A DNA stretch of 64,000 nt from Agrypnia vestita (Eukaryota; Arthropoda; Insecta; Trichoptera; Phryganeidae), in assembly GCA_016648135.1 (NCBI GenBank), contig JADDOH010000168.1:186001-250000 (forward strand), written 5' to 3'. A program made the position numbers and the translations under genes. Positions 45,966-55,324 of the stretch are shown here, piece after piece; positions within the stretch are counted from its first letter, which is position 1; each line of letters opens with the position of its first letter. Below the pieces are notes generated by a model, which did not search any database, was not told the origin of the DNA, and saw only the letters and a list, made by a program, of their open reading frames with translations.

Positions 45966-47280
45966 AACTGTACCTAAAGCTTATAATTTCAGACATATTA
46001 GTTATGGTGGAAGGGGATTAATAAGAGGTGTGATTACAATTTAAATAGGCATAATGTAATTACAATCGAAATAAGTTTAAAAGAGGGCTTAAAAAAATAT
46101 TTGATTAGATAATCCATGTTTAGCATTCGTTCTTTTTGTGAAATTATTATTGGTAATTCAATTTACGTAACTTATATTAAGGGATAGGCAGTAATCGACC
46201 GTTTAATGGGTTTCGTAAGAACAAACAATATGTTTTACACATTAACAACATTTTCAATGTCTATTTACATATCTATTTCCAAACATTCACAATTTTTATG
46301 TCCCATTATAAGCCGACACGCCTCGACAAGGCGTTAAAGGTTAGTGTACATGGTCGTTGAATGATTAATTTGAATGACTGATTAATAATATTTATATTAT
46401 AATATAATTAATAGGTACTGATTAATATTATTCTGCCACTAGTATACTCCGTTTACCAACAATATATTTGACCTCTATTAATCTAGTAATTTTATTAATG
46501 AAAATGATATATTATCTTACAAAGTATACCAAAAAAAAATTTTTTTAATTAACAAGAAATAATAAAATATATATTTTCACAAAATTAAATTAAAAGTTAC
46601 TCTCCGTCTATTGAAGTAATCTTCCTTCATCATTCTAGTTGTAAATCGCATATGATTTGACGCAAAATACTTTATCGGACCCGTTTTTGTTTCACCAACG
46701 CTATCACATTTTTCCCATCTTAAAAAATGCTCTTTTTTCTATCTAAATAATATATCTAATCCAATGATAATTAGATGATGCTAGATCTGGGCCGTACAGA
46801 GAGTGAATACATATGATAATCTATTATCACTTTTTCTCATCCTAGATGGTTAATTTAATACGAGTGATTTTGCCGTTTTGTTCCTAAATGTAATTCCTAT
46901 GGTAGTAGTCTCGATTTTTTAAAAAGGTCTTTGGACACTGGACTGTTAGGACCAGTCTTGTTAACAAAATTTTAAATTGAAATCTCTGAATTGATAAAAG
47001 ATTGCCAGAACAGATGTATTCATCAATATCAGAAAGAAGAAAGACTGTAGAACGAACCAGGAATACGTGGAAAAGATAAATGGAGACGGAGAAAAAAGAA
47101 AAAAAAACACCAGTGACGCTAAGTAATAATCACTGATATAATGAATAGGCACACCCTAACGTGTAATTTACAATTTTTAAAAGAATTGAATGATCGGGTC
47201 TGTGTATTTAATGACAGTATTACAATCAGAAGCTAAAGAAAATCGCTTCCGTATAAAGTTCTCACCTCATGGCAATCAAA
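45966..47280. other. Unassigned AT-rich stretch
   Basis: Nothing recognised. A purine-rich patch lies at 47,030-47,110. Confidence 0.35.
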
Positions 47281-47318
47281 ATTAAAAACTAACCCATAAA
47301 AAAGAAATTTTTATTATA

Positions 47319-47601
47319 CTCCCATTTTCATTGAAACAGGTTTCCCGCCTATTCCACGCGTCGGGCTCGAAAATTAAACAATACATAAATCGTTAAAATT
47401 TCGAAAAAACAAAATTATACAATAATTATTAAATTTTTTAAAAGAAAATTTGTTATATCATTTTTATCGTCGCCACGAGTCTGCCTGCAAAGTTTCAGCT
47501 TGATTGGATCTCGTGAAAAGGGTTAAAAATCGATCCAAAGTTTTTTCGGCCGACAAGTAGCCAAGCAGACAAGCTGACGCTACGGGTTAAAAGAAAAGGA
47601 G
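47319..47601. mobile_element. TA-flanked Stowaway-like MITE (copy 2)
   Basis: Begins TA-CTCCCATTTTC and ends AAGAAAAGGAG-TA. The internal block CGTCGCCACGAGTCTGCCTG, AAGTTTCAGCTTGATTGGAT matches the other copies. A linker close to AACCCATAAAAACCAAGTTT precedes this and the following copies. Confidence 0.7.
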
Positions 47602-47639
47602 TAAAAAAAGTAATCCATAAAAACCAAGTTTTTACTATA

Positions 47640-48276
47640 CTCCCTTTGTAAAATATAACAATAATTAAAGACGAATTAAAACATATAACATAACACTAAA
47701 CTTAAAGAAATTTAATTTATTTCTATAATGTCAGATGTTTTGAGATGTCAAGATTTTGATAGATTCAATTATCATCAATATCGTGCCTTATGAATTTCCA
47801 GCGTCAAATGATTTAGTCAGAATCAGATTTCAGTAATGTAGAATTCTTTAAAACTAAACAGAAATCTAAAAGAAGTAAATTATTATTTGATTTTTTCCCA
47901 AAAAACCAAATTTTGCTGTCATCTGTGAACCAATTGTTTTGTAAATTTTCGAAATTCGTAGTGACGTACCTATTATACCGACGGAGTAATTCAAATTTAT
48001 AAAATATTCCGCGACGTTATCGGTCCGCCGCGGCGTTGCTAATAAAACTTTTCTAATGATTGCAATTTGAAAAAACCAATAAAATTTCTAAAAATCCGAA
48101 ATTATACTATAATTATTATAAATTTTTAACGAAAATTTGATAGATCTTCTTGATCGTCGCCACGAGTCTGCTTGCCAAGTTTCAGCTCGATTGGATCACG
48201 GAAAAAGGGTCAAAAATCGATCCAAAGTTTTTGTTGACGGCAAGCAAGCAGACGCCACGAGTTAATATAAAGGGAG
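47640..48276. mobile_element. TA-flanked Stowaway-like MITE (copy 3, long form)
   Basis: Starts TA-CTCCCTTTGT and ends AAAGGGAG-TA at 48,276. Its interior is ~350 bp longer than copy 1 and shares TTCCGCGACGTTATCG with copy 6 at 53,698, so copies 3 and 6 form a long subfamily. The PLE palindrome begins only 20 bp to its right. Confidence 0.65.
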
Positions 48277-48280
48277 TAAA

Positions 48281-48295
48281 AATGACATATCATTA
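48281..48295 (+). repeat. Target-site duplication of the PLE palindrome (left)
   Basis: AATGACATATCATTA, repeated exactly at 52,014-52,028. Confidence 0.8.
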
Positions 48296-48341
48296 ATTTC
48301 AAATATGTTTTAATATACTTTGTAATACACACACAATATGA

Positions 48342-48407
48342 GTTATTAATTTACAACTATAGTTTCGAGAGGAGCAGTCCCTCTCATCATCAGGTATAGA
48401 TAATGAC
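48342..48407 (-). ncRNA. Candidate hammerhead ribozyme (left arm)
   Basis: Minus-strand mirror of the right-arm ribozyme, with CTGATGA at 48,393-48,387. One substitution (GTCATTA for GTTATTA) weakens a base pair in the outer part of stem I. Confidence 0.55.
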
Positions 48408-48454
48408 TAACTTAAATACAAAATTTATCAATCTAATTGGGTAGGTCAGGGGGG

Positions 48455-50112
48455 TCAGGGGGGCGCGCGGCAGGGAAGGGTATTTTTTTCGCCGAACAGC
48501 TCTAGGAGTGGTGAACTGGACTGAAATGTGATATTATTTATTAATGTGTTTCCAGAATTTAAATTTTTTAGGATTTCAACGGTTTCCAAACTATTCATTA
48601 TCCATCGTCTATGGGGAACCGAGTGGAGTAATTTTAATTTGTGACTATCGAAAGAATGATTGGTGTTAATTATATGTTTGGCAAATTCGGAGAAATTGTT
48701 ATTTTTTAAGCAGCGGCGATGTTCTTTTATGCGTGTATTTAAGTTTCTAGTGGTTTGGCCTATATACTTTTTGTCACAATCTCCGCAAGTTATTTCATAT
48801 ATCCCACTTTTTTCTAACATACCTATTTTTGTTTTTGAATTAAGAAGAATTTTACCAATATTATTGTTTGTGTAATAAGCTGGTCTAATATGAGTAGGGA
48901 AGCAATTTGTAATTTTATTAGAAATCGGACCATTATAAAGAATTTTTCGCCAAAGTGTATTATCGGTGGTTTTAATATTTTTGCCTGAGTATAAATATGT
49001 TTCGATAAGTTTATTATTAATTTTTGATTTCAACATTCTATCTATTAATGCGCAATTATATCCATTGTTAATAGCAATATGTTTAATTATATTTACTTCG
49101 TTATCATAATCAATGGTGTTAAGGGGAATTTTAATTAATCTATTTAACATGGAATGGAAGCTGGCCATTTTATGCGCTGTCGGATGGGAAGATGATGCAG
49201 GAATAACGGTATCGGTATGTGTGGGTTTTCGGTAAATGTTAAATTGTAACTTATTATTATTAACTTTGATAGAGAGGTCCAAAAAATTTAAACTATTATC
49301 ATCATTTTTTTCGAGAGTGAATCGATATTTTTGTGTTGTACATTAAGGTAAGCGAGAAAAGAATCTAGTTGTCTATCAGTGCCCGTGAAGATACAAAATA
49401 TATCGTCCACGTATCTATACCAACTGAGGATACATGAATTAACGAGGGGATGATCTGAATTTAACAAGTCTGTTTCTAGTTTGTTTAAAAATATATCGGC
49501 TAGAATGGGAGATATTGGGGAACCCATGGGTAATCCGTCACGTTGTTCGTAAAAAATATTATTGAATTCGAAATAATTTTGGTTCGTGCAGACATTGAAT
49601 ATTTTTATGATTTCCTTTACAAGTTCCTCATCCAGTTCAGAATTATTTAGTAAATCGATAAAAATATTCTTTGTATCAATTATCGGGACATTTGTAAAAA
49701 GATTGACTACATCAAATGAAATTATTTTAGCGTTATTGGGTATGTGTAAATTTTGAACGCGGTTGGTGAATTCAATACTATTTCTTACGGTATGTGTCGG
49801 TTGGAAGAGATTATATGATTGTATAAGATGATTAAGAGTTTTGCAAAGTTTATAATTTGGTGCGCTAACATATGATACAACTGGTCTAATTGGTATATTT
49901 GCTTTATGGATTTTAGGAAGTCCATAAAGTCTTGGTGATTGGGGGTTTGTTTGTAATAATGAGTTCCCGCAATTGTTGTTAAGATATGGGCAGTGTTTAA
50001 CAACTTGTCTAACAATATCTTGAAATTTACATGTAGGGTTAGTTTTAAGAATTATAAAATTATCATCTAAAAGAAAATCATTGACTTTGTTGAAATAGTC
50101 CATTTTATCCAA
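48455..50112 (-). pseudogene. PLE family A RT/GIY-YIG polyprotein, frameshifted copy
   Basis: Identical in layout to the plus-strand copy: RT part 50,112-49,288 and thumb plus endonuclease part 49,282-48,455. A 1-nt deletion near 49,320 (ATATCGATTC where the other copy has ATATCAAATTC) shifts the frame after HKNI, splitting the ORF just after the YVDD-containing palm. A second difference changes FAN to FAK in the endonuclease region. The RT half keeps GLPMGSPISP and YRYVDDIF; the other half keeps GIYEITC and KYIGQT. The break means no full enzyme can be made from this arm without frameshifting. Coding continues upstream into the 34-nt spacer and is then cut off, so the first ~250 residues expected of a full PLE are absent. 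Confidence 0.85.
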
Positions 50113-50118
50113 AATTAC

Positions 50119-50152
50119 GATACTGTTGCCTTTATCCGATCTTGTCAGAATT
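50119..50152. other. Centre of the palindrome
   Basis: 34 nt that belong to the left (minus) copy only. On the plus strand they add a few antisense codons (PLSDLVRI) ahead of the right-arm ORF. Confidence 0.8.
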
Positions 50153-51817
50153 GTAATTTTGGATAAAATGGACTATTTCAACAAAGTCAATGATTTTCTT
50201 TTAGATGATAATTTTATAATTCTTAAAACTAACCCTACATGTAAATTTCAAGATATTGTTAGACAAGTTGTTAAACACTGCCCATATCTTAATAACAATT
50301 GCGGGAACTCATTATTACAAACAAACCCCCAATCACCAAGACTTTATGGACTTCCTAAAATCCATAAAGCAAATATACCAATTAGACCAGTTGTATCATA
50401 TGTTAGCGCACCAAATTATAAACTTTGCAAAACTCTTAATCATCTTATACAATCATATAATCTCTTCCAACCGACACATACCGTAAGAAATAGTATTGAA
50501 TTCACCAACCGCGTTCAAAATTTACACATACCCAATAACGCTAAAATAATTTCATTTGATGTAGTCAATCTTTTTACAAATGTCCCGATAATTGATACAA
50601 AGAATATTTTTATCGATTTACTAAATAATTCTGAACTGGATGAGGAACTTGTAAAGGAAATCATAAAAATATTCAATGTCTGCACGAACCAAAATTATTT
50701 CGAATTTAATAATATTTTTTACGAACAACGTGACGGATTACCCATGGGTTCCCCAATATCTCCCATTCTAGCCGATATATTTTTAAACAAACTAGAAACA
50801 GACTTGTTAAATTCAGATCATCCCCTCGTTAATTCATGTATCCTCAGTTGGTATAGATACGTGGACGATATATTTTGTATCTTCACGGGCACTGATAGAC
50901 AACTAGATTCTTTTCTCGCTTACCTTAATGTACAACACAAAAATATCAAATTCACTCTCGAAAAAAATGATGATAATAGTTTAAATTTTTTGGACCTCTC
51001 TATCAAAGTTAATAATAATAAGTTACAATTTAACATTTACCGAAAACCCACACATACCGATACCGTTATTCCTGCATCGTCTTCCCATCCGACAGCGCAT
51101 AAAATGGCCAGCTTCCATTCCATGTTAAATAGATTAATTAAAATTCCCCTTAACACCATTGATTATGACAACGAAGTAAATATAATTAAACATATTGCTA
51201 TTAACAATGGATATAATTGCGCGTTAATAGATAGAATGTTGAAATCAAAAATTAATAATAAACTTATCGAAACATATTTATACTCAGGCAAAAATATTAA
51301 AACCACCGATAATACACTTTGGCGAAAAATTCTTTATAATGGTCCGATTTCTAATAAAATTACAAATTGCTTCCCTACTCATATTAGACCAGCTTATTAC
51401 ACAAACAATAATATTGGTAAAATTCTTCTAAATTCAAAAACAAAAATAGGTATGTTAGAAAAAAGTGGGATATATGAAATAACTTGCGGAGATTGTGACA
51501 AAAAGTATATAGGCCAAACCACTAGAAACTTAAATACACGCATAAAAGAACATCGCCGCTGCTTAAAAAATAACAATTTTTCCGAATTTGCCAATCATAT
51601 AATTAACACCAATCATTCTTTCGATAGTCACAAATTAAAATTACTCCACTCGGTTCCCCATAGACGATGGATAATGAATAGTTTGGAAACCGTTGAAATC
51701 CTAAAAAATTTAAATTCTGGAAACACATTAATAAATAATATCACATTTCAGTCCAGTTCACCACTCCTAGAGCTGTTCGGCGAAAAAAATACCCTTCCCT
51801 GCCGCGCGCCCCCCTGA
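50126..51817 (+). CDS. Penelope-like reverse transcriptase with GIY-YIG endonuclease (5'-truncated, frame intact)
   Basis: About 563 codons are open without a stop. There is no ATG at the start: the frame opens at TTG in the palindrome centre and the first ATG is at 50,168 (MDYFNKV). PLE proteins copy RNA into DNA at the chromosomal target, using the endonuclease to nick it. Seen in order: RT N-terminal block (SPRLYGLPKIHK, residues ~68-79, and RPVVSY), IISFDVVNLFTNVP with the first catalytic Asp, the GLPMGSPISPILADIF block, the YRYVDDIF active site (~243-250), LNFLDLS, a linker/thumb, then GIYEITCGDCDKKYIGQTTR (~445-464) with the GIY and YIG motifs and a CxxC, and NTRIKEHRRC with the conserved Arg; a Glu and Asn typical of the fold are also present downstream. 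Missing: the upstream ~250 residues. All recognisable catalytic residues remain, so the insertion is recent. A normal promoter is absent. Confidence 0.85.
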   Translation: MPLSDLVRIVILDKMDYFNKVNDFLLDDNFIILKTNPTCKFQDIVRQVVKHCPYLNNNCGNSLLQTNPQSPRLYGLPKIHKANIPIRPVVSYVSAPNYKLCKTLNHLIQSYNLFQPTHTVRNSIEFTNRVQNLHIPNNAKIISFDVVNLFTNVPIIDTKNIFIDLLNNSELDEELVKEIIKIFNVCTNQNYFEFNNIFYEQRDGLPMGSPISPILADIFLNKLETDLLNSDHPLVNSCILSWYRYVDDIFCIFTGTDRQLDSFLAYLNVQHKNIKFTLEKNDDNSLNFLDLSIKVNNNKLQFNIYRKPTHTDTVIPASSSHPTAHKMASFHSMLNRLIKIPLNTIDYDNEVNIIKHIAINNGYNCALIDRMLKSKINNKLIETYLYSGKNIKTTDNTLWRKILYNGPISNKITNCFPTHIRPAYYTNNNIGKILLNSKTKIGMLEKSGIYEITCGDCDKKYIGQTTRNLNTRIKEHRRCLKNNNFSEFANHIINTNHSFDSHKLKLLHSVPHRRWIMNSLETVEILKNLNSGNTLINNITFQSSSPLLELFGEKNTLPCRAPP

Positions 51818-51864
51818 CCCCCCTGACCTACCCAATTAGATTGATAAATTTTGTATTTAAGTTA

Positions 51865-51930
51865 GTTATTATCTATACCTGATGATGAGAGGGACTGCTC
51901 CTCTCGAAACTATAGTTGTAAATTAATAAC
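51865..51930 (+). ncRNA. Candidate hammerhead ribozyme (right arm)
   Basis: Core CTGATGA (51,879-51,885), stem II GAGAGG/CCTCTC (51,887-51,892 with 51,900-51,905), then GAAAC (51,906-51,910), a minimal stem III AC-TATA-GT, and a GTT cleavage triplet. Stem I closes as TAC/GTA plus an outer GTTATTA/TAATAAC pairing (51,865-51,871 with 51,924-51,930). One extra U lies between the core and stem II, as also in the family D end at 15.27 kb. Hammerheads in PLE terminal regions are a known phenomenon. Activity is not shown by sequence. Confidence 0.6.
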
Positions 51931-52013
51931 TCATATTGTGTGTGTATTACAAAGTATATTAAAACATATTTGAAATTATAATGTTGCACCACGAAGTATC
52001 TGCCAAATCTTTC

Positions 52014-52028
52014 AATGACATATCATTA
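52014..52028 (+). repeat. Target-site duplication of the PLE palindrome (right)
   Basis: AATGACATATCATTA, identical to the left copy and separated from the right arm by 37 extra nt. Confidence 0.8.
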
Positions 52029-52120
52029 CTTTAATTATGATAATAATGATTATCTATTTCATTAGAATTCTGACGAATCGGTAGGTAATGATTGCAATGA
52101 TTTTGAAAAATAACATACGC

Positions 52121-52121
<1 letters not shown>

Positions 52122-52160
<39 letters not shown>
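52122..52160. repeat. TA microsatellite
   Basis: About 19 TA units. Confidence 0.9.
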
Positions 52161-52162
<2 letters not shown>

Positions 52163-52169
52163 CGGTTCG

Positions 52170-52955
52170 TCAACATTTTATTTTATTATTACGTCAATTC
52201 AGGTATTCCAAACGCCTATCGATTTTCAAAGAAAACTAATTTCGCTATTATCGAAATCCTGCAGCGATGTTTGTAAAGGATCCGAGAATATTAATTCCGA
52301 GTCTCCAGCGAGCCCGAAGGATATTGCCGCGAAGTGACATCAGTTGGTCACCAGGCTGTTATGCATATTGCCGTTCAATTTGCGCCTTTCCCGACAATAT
52401 CGCCATATTGCATCGCATCGTGAAAACGCATCTCATCGTTCCGTTCGACGGCAAGCGTTGAGAATATGGTTTAATATACCGACATTCGTAAGAATGTTAC
52501 AAATTGAATTTTCCGTTTAGAATTCTATGAAAGGTGCATTGAATCTGAACGTGTAAGCAAAATTGGCTGTAAATAACATTCCGAACATCGCGAGTCGTAC
52601 TTGCTACGGAAACCCTTAACTGCACGGTCCCGCGATGGTGGAGTGTCTTCAAATGTTGCTCTTTTTAATTGAGACTTGGGAGTTATTGAAAAATATACCG
52701 ACTCTGACTGTAACTACGTCTAACTTTGCTCCGAATTCGACTTCTGCTTTTAGCAAATTCATGCGAGCGAAAGGTAAATAACGAATCTCTTTTCACTCAA
52801 TTCTCAGAGCCAAAACCGATCAGCACTGCTGAACGCGCTAGAGCGAGAGAATGGGATATAATTCGCGAAAAATGTATCTGGTATGGAAATGCATTCGGTG
52901 TCGATGATTCGCTCTCTTTCCAAACTTATGAAGTAAACACACCTGCTACTTATTT
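52170..52955. other. GC-richer interval with short frames, unassigned
   Basis: Between the palindrome and the next MITE cluster, 52,260-52,460 and 52,570-52,980 are less AT-rich than elsewhere and hold plus-strand frames of 64 and 84 codons. I recognise no domain and see no supporting splice structure. This may be the remains of unique host sequence, conserved noncoding DNA or an unknown repeat. Confidence 0.3.
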
Positions 52956-53152
52956 CGAAAAATCCAAAATGATACTATAATTATAAAAAAAATTTAAACG
53001 AAAATTTGTTAGATCATTTTTATCATCGCCACGAGTCTGCCTGCATAGTTTCAACTTGATTGGGTCACGATTGGGGAAAAGGGTTAAAAATCGGTCCAAA
53101 GTTTTTCCGGCAGACAACAAACCGCAGACGCTACTAGTAAAAAGAAAGGGAG
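52956..53152. mobile_element. TA-flanked Stowaway-like MITE (copy 4, left-truncated)
   Basis: Retains the ATCATCGCCACGAGTCTGCC block and the AAAGAAAGGGAG-TA right end, but no CTCCCTTT left end. Confidence 0.6.
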
Positions 53153-53189
53153 TAAAAAAGGAACCCATAAAAACCAAGTTTTGATTATA

Positions 53190-53520
53190 CTCCCTTTCTC
53201 ATTTACTAGTGGAAACTGGTTTGGCGCTTAACCTACGCGTTGGGCTTCGGTCGAGCGACGCTACGAAAGGGAGTAATAAAAAATTTCCAAAAATCAAAAA
53301 TTATACTATAATCAGGTTCCGTGTCTACCAGACGTCTTGAAATATTTTCATACAACTTTTGTATGAAAATATTTCAACCAAAATTTGATAATCTTCTTGA
53401 TCGTCGCCACGAGTCTGCTTGCAAAGTTTCATCTTGATTGGATCACGGGAAAAGAGTTAAAAATCGATCCAAAGATTTTTCGTCAAGCAAGCAGACGCCA
53501 CGAGTTACTTAATATAAAGG
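53190..53520. mobile_element. TA-flanked Stowaway-like MITE (copy 5, rearranged)
   Basis: Left end TA-CTCCCTTTCTCATTTACT. An early right end, GAAAGGGAG-TA, occurs at 53,265-53,275, after which the normal interior resumes with a perfect 19-bp hairpin inserted at 53,337-53,377. The final right end is damaged (AAAGGTAGAAAA). Confidence 0.5.
53337..53377. repeat. Perfect hairpin, 19-bp arms and 3-nt loop
   Basis: TTGAAATATTTTCATACAA, CTT, then the exact inverse. Such a tight snap-back is typical of polymerase template-switch events. Confidence 0.7.
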
Positions 53521-53559
53521 TAGAAAAAACTAACCCATAAAAACCAAGTCTTTATTTTA

Positions 53560-53975
53560 CTCCTTTTCTTTGTAAATTAAGTTTACCATCATGTAATAAT
53601 TGATTGATTGAAAATGAAACATGTCTAGATAAATATCTATGTCAAAAATCTATAAAAATATCTCTTTATTATTTGATTTCTTCCCAATAAATAAATATTC
53701 CGTGACGTTATCGTGCCGCCGGCGCCGTTGGTAGTAATTAAACTTTTGTAATGATTGCAATTTGAAAAAAACCATTAAAATTTCTAAAAATTCAAAATTT
53801 ACCAAAATTATTATTATTTTTTAATGAAAATTTGATAGATCTTTTTGATCGTCGCCTCGAGTCTGCTTGCACAGTTTCAACTCGATTGGATCACGGGAAA
53901 AGAGTTAAAAATTGATCCAAAGTTTTTTCGTCAAGAAAACAAGCAAGCAGACGCCACGAGTTAAAAGAAAGGAAG
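53560..53975. mobile_element. TA-flanked Stowaway-like MITE (copy 6, long form)
   Basis: Left end CTCCTTTTCTTTG and right end AGAAAGGAAG-TA. The CGTGACGTTATCG block groups it with copy 3. Confidence 0.6.
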
Positions 53976-53979
53976 TAAA

Positions 53980-54395
53980 GAGAATCATAATTCTCTGATT
54001 TCCGGTGACTCCAACTGCGTAATCCTGCTTTTTATATGCCTAGTTCCTATTAGTGAAGATGACCAGTTTTACGTTAGCTGGATGAATTGATGTATGTGGA
54101 CAATAAACCGTAATATAATTAATTATCAAATTAAATTACCATTTGTCAACAACGATTATAATAACAATTTATCCACACTCGCAAAGATATTTTTCGACCA
54201 TATTTTTATAAGACATACGTTTACATTAATATAATTGATGTTTTGAAGAAGTACTTGATGAAATTGATTTTTTAATACTATCGTATATTAACTGTGTGAG
54301 CTGGCTTAAGTGATCACTTTAAACAATTTCATTGTAAGAACATCTACATAATATCAAATTCTTAAAAGTTGTATATACCTATGTTCCAAATTGAA
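53980..54395. other. Unassigned AT-rich stretch
   Basis: Nothing recognised. Confidence 0.35.
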
Positions 54396-54410
54396 ACCTA
54401 CTATATTTTT

Positions 54411-55320
54411 GAAGGGACTATGCTAGAGACATATGTAGTCCTTCTCATGAATATATATATATAGTGTACATTAGGGTGGGCCAAAAATTATTTTTTGTCA
54501 TTTCTTAAGGGGCACATCGATAAAAAGGTGCCAAATGGTCTCAAATTAACATATGTAAAATATCATACAATCTGATAATTCTAACTGCCTCCGGATTGAT
54601 GACGATTTTTCTTTTTTTTCGAGATATGTTTTCATTAGGATTCCAAACCAATAAACGTAACTTTCTTCAGGCGTAGACAATAAAGAAGACTCGTTAAAAA
54701 TGAGATTTTTTTCAAAAATATGTGTTCTTTAAAGTCAATCCGGAGGCAGAAGATGATATCGCATTGTAATGAAATTTTATAAGTAAGCTAAAAACATCAT
54801 TTAGCATCCTTTTTTTGATGTGCCTAATAGAAATCATAAAAAAAAAATTTCTTCATACAACGGTAGCCCACCCTAGTGTACATGGTCCTGGGCCATCGTA
54901 TAAAAGACTTCCGTTTTCATATAAATTGCTTCGTCTCTGTGAGACTTCTATAATTTATCTTAATTAAATAATAATCTTGCAGTGGACAAGACCGACAATT
55001 GTGTTCACGGAACAAACATAAAAAAATATTGTTAAAAATATATACTGGTCTATCAAAAGAGTTTAAAATTGAAAATGTTGATTTTCAGACGTATTCTAGT
55101 GTATATGTTAAATAATTCCGAATAATATCGTATTAAAAAGAATATTTCTTAATACTCCACATTAAAAATAAAGAGGTATCATTATAAGCTACGACATATA
55201 TGTGTACTATTTCATGAGAAGGACTACAGATGTCTCTAGCATAGACTTCCATACATGTTTTTTATATAAATATGTAGCTTCATATCTATGAGACTTCTAT
55301 AATTTATCTTTATTAAAATT
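54411..55320. mobile_element. Foldback element, family 2 (second copy, interrupted)
   Basis: GACTATGCTAGAGACATATG TAGTCCTTCTCATGA at 54,417-54,451 is the near-exact inverse of TCATGAGAAGGACTACAGAT GTCTCTAGCATAG at 55,212-55,244. GCTTCGTCTCTGTGAGACTT CTATAATTTATCTTAATT at 54,927-54,965 and a related block at 55,276-55,315 match the 16-kb copy. A hAT MITE interrupts it at 54,472-54,875. Confidence 0.6.
54472..54875. mobile_element. hAT MITE with perfect 8-bp target duplication
   Basis: The element starts TAGGGTGGGC and ends with the exact inverse GCCCACCCTA, and GTGTACAT flanks it on both sides (54,464-54,471 and 54,876-54,883). Inner inverse blocks include CTGCCTCCGGATTGA and TCAATCCGGAGGCAG. 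It is 404 bp with no coding capacity. It is inside the older family 2 foldback element, giving a relative age. Confidence 0.85.
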
Positions 55321-55324
55321 ATAT

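Larger units (their letters stand above)
48296..52013. mobile_element. Palindromic Penelope-like element, family A (head-to-head dimer)
   Basis: Left arm 48,296-50,118 (minus) and right arm 50,153-51,976 (plus) are inverted copies of 1,823 and 1,824 bp with only a few substitutions and one net 1-nt deletion. A 34-nt spacer (50,119-50,152) separates them and codes, on the minus strand, for TRSDKGNSI, the normal upstream continuation of the ORF, so the left copy is the longer one. Both 3' ends point outward. After the right arm come 37 nt not found at the left, then the second target duplication. An exact 15-bp duplication around the whole unit argues that the dimer inserted as one event and is not a chance neighbourhood of two insertions. 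Both copies lack the N-terminal part of a full PLE protein. Confidence 0.85.

Noticed and set aside
48296..52013. A fold-back assembly artefact
   Set aside because: The exact 15-bp duplication outside both arms, the 37 extra nt on one side and the differences between arms favour a true insertion, though only long reads can prove it.
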